Source of the DNA: Blastocladiella britannica
Lineage: Eukaryota > Blastocladiomycota > Blastocladiomycetes > Blastocladiales > Blastocladiaceae
Direction: 5' to 3'
DNA: 20,813 nucleotides
Assembly (NCBI GenBank): GCA_025349905.2
Contig: MU624844.1
Span: 1-20,813, forward strand
Positions 9,498 through 17,901 of the stretch are shown here, piece after piece (position 1 is the first letter of the stretch; each line of letters begins with the position of its first letter). Below the pieces are notes generated by a model. The model was not told the origin of the DNA and ran no database searches. It saw only the letters and a program-made list of their open reading frames with translations. A program made the position numbers and the translations under genes.

Positions 9498-11861
9498 ATG
9501 CCGGCACGGACCGTCACCCTGCCCGATCACGTTGGATGGCGGTTCGCGGGCAACATGAACGCCAGCGCCATGGCCCTGGGCGATGCAGACAATGATGGCG
9601 GCGCTGAGCTGGTGGTAGCCAATATCCGCGGCTGTTTGGCCGTGTTTAAATACTTGACTGGCAACGGCGACATGGGCCCTGGCACCGCCGGCGGCGGCCG
9701 CGACGACGACCGTCCCTCACGCCGAAGCTCTGGCAGCCGCTACTCGCCCGTGACGCGCGGCGAGCCGGGCTCGGACAACGACGAGGGGCTTTACGGCAAC
9801 GCTGGTCTCGACAACGACAGCACCGACGACGAAAGCGACGACAGCGATTCCGACTCGGACGCGGACAGCGTGCTTGATGACTGGACTTCGCCGCTGCACG
9901 GGTCCACAGGCGCCGGATATAACATGGGCGATCCATGGCTCACGATCGACGGCCTGGGAACGGTCACGAGCCTGGCGGTCGGGGATATCCTGGGCACGGG
10001 CCGCAACTCGATCGTTGCGGTCAGCGCCGAAGGCACACTGCATGTTCTGGACATTGTGGCAGGACACCCGCTCCCCGCCGACCTCGGGACCCCAAATCGC
10101 GGCACCGCGGGTCGCGACACTGCTGCCCTGGTGGTACTGATCCGTACATCGGCTCCTTTGAATGTGTGTCGCATGCTGATTGCTGACGTGGGTGCGTCCT
10201 CCAAACAGTCTCCTCCTTACCACCGCTAATTGAGATGCATTACAGACGGGGACGGCCGCAACGAACTGATTTTGGCGCGCACCGACCGTCAAGTGTACAT
10301 TTTCTCGCTGTCCGTGTCATTTGGACTCCAGTTGTCGCCAGCATCAATCCACATTCCACCACTCCCGGGAGCCTCAGGAGCGCCGTCCACGCCGTTTACG
10401 TCTCGGCCGGGCAGCATTGCCCACGGAGGAGGATCGGCGCTACCAGGTGGCGGCGGTGGCCCCGCCCACTCACTTTACCAGGAAGCATTACGGTCTCCCG
10501 CCAACACTACAGCGGGGTCAATGCACTTGGCAATGTCGTCGGCGGCGCCATCAGTCAGCAGCCTCAGTGTCGGGCAACAAGCAGCGCCAACGCCGCCGGC
10601 GACAGCTACAGGAGTTGGAGCAGCATCCGCCGCGTCTGGCCTGCAAGCGTCGTCGGGTCTCGCGGCCAAGCTGGGAACGCTCCAGCGCCGCCGCACCGTG
10701 ACGTCGCCTCCGTCGAACCTCGCTGCTGTCATTGCATCGGGTCCATCCGGCACTGGTGGTGACCACCATGGATTGGCGTCACACGTGGGAAGCATCGCTG
10801 CTTCTGCTGCTGCCACTGCCACATCCAACTCGACGACAGGCGCCGCTACCACCGCGGATGCGCCCGGGCACGCCAGCGTGAGTGCGTCGACGCCCGATCT
10901 GTCGCCAACATCGACGCCCATGCCGCCCCAAATCCTGCCTGCCCATTCCCTCGACTTGCGCGCTCGCCACGGATTCCCCGGCCAGGTGGCATCGCTGGCG
11001 CTGATTGAGCGGTCCGAGGGGGCTCGGTTCTTGCTCGTGTCGCAGCCGTGTGGGACCTACGTGAGCCTGTCGAATGACGGGCAGCAGTCAACGGTGACAG
11101 TGCTTCCCCAGCGCGCAGGGCTCGATCTTCCTGGGCCCAAGGAGAACGCGTTGGGCATGAATTCTTACCTGCGGAATCTCAATGCGGCCATGTCTTTTCA
11201 GGTACTGCTTCTCCTTTTGCATTCATTTTGTTGTTGGAATTGCCCGGCAGTTGACAATGAATAACAGCCAGTGCGATACTCGACTAGCGAACCCGACGCA
11301 ACGGCGGCAACCACTTCAGCAAGCCAATTTACTGGAGAGGTCGGGACCGAGATTGTCGTGATCCCGCCCCGCCTCCCTGATCATTCTCGTACCCGAACAC
11401 GACCGTCCAAGGGACCACCGCTGACGGAAGGCAGCACGATCTGCGTGGTAACCGCCGACGGAACACTGACCTTCCAGTATGCGTCCGGCGAAGCACGGTC
11501 GACGGACTTGCAGGTGAACCACCAGCTGCTGACCGCGACACACCTGGAGGGCAACGTGGTGGCGTGCGGGGTGGACGGATCGACGTACGTAGTGTCGCCG
11601 TCACTGTGTGCGGTGCAGGTGATTGGGACCACGGGCCGCACCGCCGCCTTTGCCGCGGGCCACTTGGCGCTGCGGCCGGGAGCGAAGCCGCGACCGTGCT
11701 TTGTATACGCCGGGTTTGACGACACGATCCGCGTAGTGCCGGCGCTCGGGCTGCTGCTCAAGTCGGTATCGCTGACCACCGCGGGCGATCTGCAGCTGAG
11801 CGCGTCCGTGCCCGCGAGCGAGCTGGCGCAGCTCTTGTACTCCACTTCTCCTTCATCTTGA
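9498..11861 (+). CDS. ITFG2: ITFG2-like FG-GAP/beta-propeller protein (KICSTOR subunit)
   Basis: Three exons, 9498-10191, 10246-11201 and 11268-11861, give 747 residues. Introns are 54 bp (GTGCGT...TACAG, phase 1) and 66 bp (GTACTG...AACAG, phase 0). Blocks matching ITFG2 are, in order: LGDADNDGGAELVVAN; LGTVTSLAVGDILGTGRNSI with VAVSAEGTLHVLDI; LIADVDGDGRNELILARTDR (created by the first splice); FPGQVASLALIE with LLVSQPCGTY; VVTADGTLTFQY; and VNHQLLTATHLEGNVVACGV with DGSTYVVS. In animals ITFG2 belongs to KICSTOR (KPTN, ITFG2, SZT2, C12orf66), which anchors GATOR1 on lysosomes so that amino-acid loss shuts off TORC1. Two low-complexity inserts enlarge the protein: an acidic one (about 90-130) and a Ser/Ala/Thr/Pro-rich one (about 270-463). 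The stop is 21 bp before TAF12. Family call is strong; the KICSTOR role here is inference. Confidence 0.8.
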
Positions 11862-11882
11862 ACCAAAATACCAAAAAAAAAC
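11862..11882 (+). other. 21-bp tandem spacer between ITFG2-like gene and TAF12
   Basis: This A-rich 21-bp stretch is all that separates a stop codon from the next start codon on the same strand. It cannot hold a complete promoter plus the upstream gene's 3' end, so the TAF12 promoter probably lies inside the ITFG2-like coding region. Confidence 0.8.
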
Positions 11883-13055
11883 ATGTCCGCGGCAGCCCCG
11901 ACCGCCCTCCAGCAACTGGCCAATGCCAACTTTGAGGAATCGCGGGATTTCCTTGTCCGGTACGCGATACCGGCGCTTCAGACCTTGCGGGCCATGTCCG
12001 AGCAGCCGCAGTCGGAAGCGGAGCGCGCCAGCATCATTCAGCGGCACGCGATGCTCACCAACACCATCACCGCGGTCCTGGCGCGATACCCGGCACTCCG
12101 GGGCCTCTTTAACCGGAATCCAGCCGCTCCTGCCGCCGCCGCCACCACCCCTTTCGTTCCTGGAGCTGGTCCCGGTGCTGGTCCCGGTGCCGGAATCGCT
12201 GTATATAACAATAATGGTATTCCTGCTGCTGCAGCGATGGCAGGTACCCCCGTCGTTCCTGGTGCTGGCGCAATTCATCCTGCAGCAGCAGCTGCAAACG
12301 GCGGTGGTCATAATGGTGGTGGATTCGCGGCGCCGCCAACAACTCTGGCCGGTGCAGCACCAGGGTCCTCCACGGGCTCCCCGACCATTGCCATGGCGCA
12401 GTCGCATGCGCGGGCCGCGTTCCCAATGGCAGCCCCGGCCCCGATGGCGGCCCCGAACCGCGTCACCTACGTGAGCCCACCGCCGCCGATCTTTGTCCCG
12501 CTCGGCTCTACGGGATCCGCGTCGTCATCGCATCCGTACGGCGGAAGTATCACAATGGCCGGGCGAGCGGATCCCTCCATGAGTGGTCGAGGAGGTGGAA
12601 GCGCAGGTGCCGGTGGTGGCAATGGGACCGACCGAGGCGGCGGTGACGCGGGCGTCGCCACCCGGCGCAAACTAGCGGACCTGGTGACGCAGATCGACCC
12701 TACGCAAAAGTGCGATGCCACCACGCACGCGGTCCTACTGGAGCTCGCGGACGAGTTCATTGAGACCGCCACTCGGTTCGCGTGCGAGATGGCTAAGCAC
12801 CGCGGATCGTCGGCACTGGACCCCAAGGACTTGCAAATGTACATTGAGTCGCACTACCGCATCCGGGTGCCCGGGCATTTCACGGACGCTGCCAAGGAGA
12901 GCGCCGAGGTGCTGCTGCTGCGGCGGCGGCCCGTCATGGTGCACGCGCACCAGCAGCGGCTCTCGCACGTCAAGCGGGCGGTGCATGACGAGCTCAAGCG
13001 GCGCAAGGAGGAGGAGGACATGGAAATGGCGCTCGACGACGACGACCACGCCTGA
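11883..13055 (+). CDS. TAF12: TFIID/SAGA subunit TAF12, histone-fold protein
   Basis: A single uninterrupted exon gives 390 residues; this is the only intronless gene here. The C-terminal part (about 260-335) is the TAF12 histone fold: RRKLADLVTQIDPTQK, then LLELADEFIETATRFACEMA, KHRGSSALDPKDLQMYIE and the family's IRVPG motif, followed by a basic, charged tail. TAF12 pairs with TAF4 in TFIID and with Ada1 in SAGA, making an H2B-like/H2A-like dimer at RNA polymerase II promoters. A conserved-looking helical segment lies at the N-terminus (FLVRYAIPALQTLRAM, about 21-36), joined by a long Ala/Gly/Pro-rich linker (about 80-250) that accounts for the large size compared with metazoan TAF12. The start at 11883 follows an A run, like other starts in this window. 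Confidence 0.88.
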   Translation: MSAAAPTALQQLANANFEESRDFLVRYAIPALQTLRAMSEQPQSEAERASIIQRHAMLTNTITAVLARYPALRGLFNRNPAAPAAAATTPFVPGAGPGAGPGAGIAVYNNNGIPAAAAMAGTPVVPGAGAIHPAAAAANGGGHNGGGFAAPPTTLAGAAPGSSTGSPTIAMAQSHARAAFPMAAPAPMAAPNRVTYVSPPPPIFVPLGSTGSASSSHPYGGSITMAGRADPSMSGRGGGSAGAGGGNGTDRGGGDAGVATRRKLADLVTQIDPTQKCDATTHAVLLELADEFIETATRFACEMAKHRGSSALDPKDLQMYIESHYRIRVPGHFTDAAKESAEVLLLRRRPVMVHAHQQRLSHVKRAVHDELKRRKEEEDMEMALDDDDHA

Positions 13056-13295
13056 ATTGATCATTCTTATCCTTTTTATTTCTTCAGGATCCGTTGTTGT
13101 GACGGCCATACCCCACGGATCCGCGGATGTACTCGGGATCAACGTTATCATCTAGTCACACAATTTCAAACCCCTGTTTCTACGGTACACGGCGCGGCAC
13201 TTGCGCGGGCCTTCCGACCTACAGAGTTGTATTTCGCTATAAACCCGGTGTGTTCGCACCAGCGGGGGTGTCCTCTCTCATTTTAAAGAAAACAA
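13056..13295 (+). promoter_or_regulatory. Upstream region of the NADH dehydrogenase gene
   Basis: This is a 240-bp non-coding spacer, the longest between genes here. It contains the TAF12 3' end (a T-rich stretch near 13068-13085) and the next gene's promoter. A CTATAAAC motif at about 13236-13243 could be a TATA-like element 53-60 bp before the start codon. An A-rich leader precedes ATG. Nothing resembling a tRNA or other RNA gene was seen. Confidence 0.4.
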
Positions 13296-14996
13296 ATGTT
13301 GGCACATTCCTTGACGCGTCGCTTGCCGCTGGCCGCACTGCGGCACACGACGACAAGTACAGCAGCAATTACCCCACTCACTTCGACCTTGCCCGCCGCG
13401 CGCCCCGTGGTCTCGATAGGCAAGACGCGTGGCCGCTTGGTGATCATTGGCTCTGGCTGGGCTGGCTTCAAGCTCCTTCGCAACATTGACACCCGCCACT
13501 ACGAGGGTCACTATTAGCATTTATTATATCTGCCTTCTTGGCGCTCGCGATTGACACAACGTACTTGTCCTTTCAGTTGTATGCGTGAGCCCGCGCAACT
13601 ACTTCCTGTTCACGCCGCTCTTAGCGTCCTCGGCCGTCGGCACCCTCGAGTTCCGCGCCATCATCGAGCCCGTGCGCCAGTTTCACAAGCCGATTCAATT
13701 CCACCAGGCATCGGTGGACTCGATCGATTTCGGGAACAAGACGATCCGGTGCACTTCGCAGCTGCAGGACAACCACGACACGTTTAATCTGGCCTACGAC
13801 AAGCTGGTTATTGCTCCCGGTGCACACTCCAACACGTTTGGGATCGAGGGGGTTCGCGAGAACGCGTTTTTCCTCAAGGATATTGGCGACGCGCGCCAGA
13901 TTCGCGCTCGGATCATCGAGTGCTTTGAGGTATCTTTTTCTGCTTGGTTTTTATTGTTTACCTGAGACTCACATCTATTCATGTACACAGCATGCAATGC
14001 AACCCGGCGTCTCGGAGCAAGAGCAGCTCAAACTCTTGCACTTCCAGGTCGTTGGTGGTGGCCCGACCGGGATCGAGTTTTCGGCCGAAATGCACGACTT
14101 TATCACCGAGGTATGAACCAGACTGGTATAGAGAGTCCATTTGTTGACGTCAGTATTGTTTTGATCAGGACTTGGCAAAGCTCTACCCGCAGCTGATGCC
14201 CAAGGTGCAAATGACGCTGTACGACGTGGCGCCGCGCATTCTTGGTGCGTTTGACGCCAAGCTGTCTGAGGTGGCCACCAAACGATTCACGCGTGGCGGA
14301 GTCAAGATCCGCACCAGCACGCGGGTCGCCAAGGTGGAGCCTGGTCAGATTACGCTCGGAGACGGAACCAGCTCCCCCTTTGGCATGCTGGTGTGGGCAA
14401 CGGGCATTACGCAAACGCCGTTGGTGCGCTCGCTCGCAGACCGCCTCGAGTTTGAGGAAAAGGGGCTCGGACGCATCCACACGGACGCGACCCTTCGCGT
14501 GATGGCTGCAGACGGGAAAGTGATGGAAGACGTGTATGCATTGGGGGACTGTGCTCGCATCAAAGGTCCGTCACTTTTTTTCGTTTATGTTGGGTACCTC
14601 TCACTCACAAAGTCATTCTGCTACGACAGACAAGGACTTGCCTGCTACGGCCCAGGTGGCCAACCAAAAGGCAACGTTCCTGTCAAACCAGCTGAATGCA
14701 CCGGAAAAGCCGCCGACGCCCTTCACGTACCGCCACATGGGCGCCATGGCGTACATTGGATCGTGGGAGGCGGTGGCCGACATTTCAAAGGACTTTAAGC
14801 CCTCGGGCTGGGGCGCGTGGGTGTTTTGGCGGTCGGCGTACCTGACCATGTCGGTGTCGTTCCGCAACAAGATGCAGATCCCGATGTTTTGGTTCCTTGC
14901 TTGGGCATTTGTACGTTTTCATTTGATTTCTCCCGATCCACCCATGCTCAACTCAAATATGTTTTTCAGGGTCGCGACGTGTCGCAATTCAAGTAA
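13296..14996 (+). CDS. Mitochondrial type II (alternative) NADH:ubiquinone oxidoreductase
   Basis: Six exons, 13296-13506, 13577-13929, 13991-14110, 14169-14565, 14630-14910 and 14970-14996, give 462 residues. Introns are 70, 61, 58, 64 and 59 bp. The N-terminus is rich in Arg, Ser, Thr and Ala and lacks acids, like a mitochondrial presequence. The FAD-binding Rossmann motif [10 protein letters not shown] (49-58) is followed by [12 protein letters not shown], typical of NDE/NDI enzymes. The NAD(H)-binding motif [18 protein letters not shown] is at about 208-225. VWATGI and YALGDCARI bind FAD. The C-terminus has [15 protein letters not shown] and [11 protein letters not shown], the membrane-contact region of the family. 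It moves electrons from NADH to ubiquinone without proton pumping, bypassing complex I. No EF-hand insert is seen. Whether it faces the matrix (NDI) or the intermembrane space (NDE) cannot be told. The last exon has only 9 codons. Confidence 0.92.
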
Positions 14997-15052
14997 ATGA
15001 GAAGGAACGAGAGATTGTAAAGTGGAAAATGAAATTCAAAGAGTGGGATCGC
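14997..15052. other. 56-bp convergent spacer
   Basis: This short spacer separates the stop codons of the NADH dehydrogenase (+) and the CCDC77-like gene (-). It is A-rich on the plus strand in its first half. It must hold both 3' ends, or the transcripts overlap. Confidence 0.6.
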
Positions 15053-16704
15053 CTATATTGGGATGGAATACAGGTCGCGCTCCAGTCCGTGCACTTTTTG
15101 CTTTAGTCCAACCACCTCGCGCTGAATCTTGGCGGCGCGGGTTGCCGTTTGTTCCGTCAAGCGCAGCACCTCCATTTCCGCGTCCTGCAGAGGCGCCGAT
15201 TTGATGATGTGCTTTTCCAGCTCCTTGACCTGGCGCCGGAGCAAGAGAATGTCGTTAGTGAACCCTTCAATCTCGTAGTCGCGTCGCTTTTTCAGTGATC
15301 GGTAGCTATTGTAATTGCGAGTGGTTAGCAAGAAGCGTGAATGGTGGAATGGAAGGACGCACTCGTTCTTGAGCGAGTCGACTTTGTGCTGCAAAACCTC
15401 AATCTTTTTCTTGGAGGCGGCTTCTCGCTCTTCCGAGTCCGACTAGACAAAATGTATTCATGTCAGAATCAAGGAAACAAAAGGAAAGAAAGAGCGGATC
15501 CGAACCCTCGAATTCCTGAGCTCCTTTTCATATCGGCTCAGCTGGGATCGCAGCTCGTGCAAAAGGGACTCGTTCTTTTTGGTGACGCGGGCCTCGATTG
15601 CACGCTCAATGTGATCGGATTTGGACCGTAAGTCGAGGTACCGCGCGCGCAGCGTGTTGACCTCGTCCACCAGCTTGACCCGCTCTTCTTTCAGCAGCCG
15701 CTCGTTCATCAAGTACGCCTTGCGGATCGTCAACACCTCTTATAAAGGGATCAATGTAAGGGGGGACGAAACTATCGCGACAACAAAAGCAACAGAAATA
15801 CCTTTGGTGTTCTCGCGCAAAAACTCCTGGTGCTGGGCCAGCTTATCTGTCAGTTCGCTTGCGCGGGCAGCGTCGGCGTCAGCGCGGGCCTTTTCCTCGC
15901 GGTTGCGCACATCGGCGTCCTCGCGAAGCCTGCTGATGGCCTGATCGTGGGCTACCCGCAGTTCCTCCAACTGTGCGCGCTGCGACTGCAAGTGAAGGCG
16001 GAGGACGGCGGTTTCGTCGCGTACCGTCAACCCAGGCTCGCTCCCCATTGCATTCTTCTCAAATATATCACAAGTCAGTGAAGGGCCGCATTACCCAGAG
16101 AAGGGAGGATATGTCAACGGACCGGATCAACGCCAACACCCTCAGCGGCAGCCGTGGCAGCAGCAGGGCCACTAGTGGTGTGTAGTGGGGGAACGGATCC
16201 CGGGCGTCCTCCAGGACTCGGAGAGCGTGATCGAGCCGAGGAATGAGCTGCTGCCGCCTTTGGCCCATTATTTTTCCCATCGGTAGCACGCACGAGTTTG
16301 CGATAGACTGAGGGCTTAAAGTAGGTAGTCTCGTCCTCGGGCACCTGCTGGCCACAGAGTCCCAGCAAGTACCGGATCTTGCGGCGGTCCTTGAGCTCCT
16401 GGATGCGCAGCTCGTCGTTTTCGGCCAGTACTCGCAGCAACTGCTTGCGCTCGTCGACCAGTGCGTGTTGTGCGTCCGAGAGCGCACGTTGCAAGGCCGC
16501 GATCTCGTCGGCGCGCACCTGCAGCTCCCAGGTGAGGCGGTGGTGCTCCTCGTGCGAGGCCTTGATGGCATCGAGCGCGCCAATGTACGACTGCAGCTCT
16601 TGCTCCGACTGCTCGACGCGCTCCTTGTAGTAACGCAGAAGCTCCTCGGACAATGGCAGGCGATCGAGGTTGGCCTTGGTGTCTGACAGGGGCGGCGCGT
16701 TCAT
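15053..16704 (-). CDS. CCDC77: CCDC77-like coiled-coil protein (centrosome/basal body)
   Basis: Five exons on the minus strand, 16704-16123, 16054-15802, 15738-15506, 15442-15363 and 15305-15053, give 466 residues, close to human CCDC77 (about 490). Introns are 68, 63, 63 and 57 bp. Almost the whole protein is coiled coil. CCDC77-type blocks are LPLSEELLRYYKERVEQSEQ at the N-terminus; HEEHHRLTWELQVRADEIA; ENDELRIQELKDRRKIRYLL followed by a DETTYF motif; and near the end YRSLKKRRDYEIEGFTNDI. The first exon ends in a Ser/Arg/Pro/Ala-rich stretch. Human CCDC77 is associated with centrosomes and centrioles, so a basal-body role in a flagellated cell is inferred. The first acceptor is ambiguous by one codon (GAG/AAG). 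The fourth intron contains CTAAC, a good branch point, and is 3n without a stop. The gene is divergent from EMC2. Confidence 0.72.
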
Positions 16705-16793
16705 TTTTTTTCCTAACGTGTGCTGCTGCAATGAGAACGAGACCCGCAGTGGGAAAATCTCTTTGAATTTTTCGCCACAAAGAAAAGAGTAAA
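16705..16793. promoter_or_regulatory. 89-bp divergent promoter, CCDC77-like / EMC2
   Basis: The two start codons stand 89 bp apart and point outward, with A-rich leaders on both sides. The space must contain both core promoters. I see no named motif with confidence. Confidence 0.6.
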
Positions 16794-17852
16794 ATGACCT
16801 CCGTTGCCGACGCCCTGCACGAACTGCGCGTCCTGCGTGCGGTACCTCGCGTCAAGCCCCTGCTCACGATTTCTATGGCCGACCTTGTACTTGCTCACCC
16901 GGCGCGTGCTGGCGACGAAGGTTCGTTCTGTTGTTTCGATCAATTCGAGGTATCATGCACAATTGACCAACCTGACAGCTACCACCACCCAGTATGGCCC
17001 ATTCACGAGCAAGTAGCTATTGCTCACCTCGATCTGGGACACTTGGACGTGGCCGAGGTGCGTCCTTTTATGTTTCTTTGGTAAAGGAGAAGCTAAACGC
17101 CTTGAGCAACAGCAACACATTGCCACGCTGGAAGCCCGCTTCTCGGCAACATCCACGCGTATCCGCAAGCTGCGCGGCATGCAAGCCGAGGCACGCGGCG
17201 ATTTCACCGCGGCTGGAGCCATCTATGACGCGCTGATCGAGGCCAACGAGTCTGATGTGGTTCGTTTTCTTTACCTTAATGCTCGACCTCAATCTCAGTG
17301 CCCATTATCATACAGTCGGTCCTCAAACGTAAAGTCGCCCTCCTAAAAACGTCCGGCCGCCCACGCGACGCCATCGCCGCCCTCGCCACCTTACTCGACA
17401 CGTACCCGATGGATCCCGAGGCATGGCTGGAACTGGCCGACCTGTACGCGTCGCAGTCGATGCTGCAGCAAGCGCTGCACTGCATCGAGGAGGCGATCTT
17501 ACTGGTGCCCACGTCCCATTTCGCGCACGCCGCGTACGCGCAGACCCAGTACGCGCTGGGCCACCGCGAGCTGGCGCTCAAGTCGTTCTGCCGCGCCGTC
17601 GAAATCGTGCCGTCGTATGCGGCGGGGTTGTACGGGATCGTGCAGTGCTGCGCTGCGCTGCTTCTGGCCAGTTCTGCTGCTGCCGCGGATGGGGCGACGG
17701 CGGACGCAGATCGCAAGCTGTGGCGCCAGCTGAGTACCGCTGCGGCCAACAAGATCGCAAAGCGCGCTGCCGGCGTCACCGTCAAAGGCCAAGACGACTC
17801 GGCCGCTGTCCGTGCGGCGCGAGCGTACCTGGACGCGGCGACCAAGCAATAA
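16794..17852 (+). CDS. EMC2: ER membrane protein complex subunit 2 (TPR protein)
   Basis: Four exons, 16794-16920, 16993-17057, 17113-17259 and 17316-17852, give 291 residues (human EMC2 has 297). Introns are 72, 55 and 56 bp. Splicing restores the family block GDEVWPIHEQVAIAHLDLGH, then LRGMQAEARGDFTAAGAIYD, VLKRKVALLKTSGRPRDAIA, MDPEAWLELADLYASQSMLQ and YALGHRELALKSFCRAVEI, a run of tetratricopeptide repeats. EMC2 is the cytosolic scaffold of the EMC insertase, which places tail-anchored and multipass proteins in the ER membrane. The second acceptor could be GAG at 17106 or CAG at 17112; I chose CAG because it is the better site and gives the family spacing. The first intron is 3n without a stop, so reading through it yields a false longer frame. 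Confidence 0.88.
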
Positions 17853-17901
17853 TGACATGTAGATCTGTTTTCTCTATTTTTTTCACGACCTATAACGACC
17901 A
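17853..17901. other. 49-bp convergent spacer
   Basis: This short T-rich spacer lies between the stop codons of EMC2 (+) and the CaMKK-like kinase (-). It is the third convergent spacer of about 50 bp in the window. Confidence 0.6.

Noticed and set aside
14145..14152. Second TGACGTCA palindrome
   Set aside because: It lies in the third intron of the NADH dehydrogenase and overlaps a TTGAC-type branch site, so it is more likely a splicing signal or chance than a bZIP site.
4375..17415. Many GGATCC hexamers through the window
   Set aside because: About a dozen are seen against roughly seven expected for this base composition. They are scattered in coding and non-coding DNA with no spacing pattern, so I treat them as chance and codon use.
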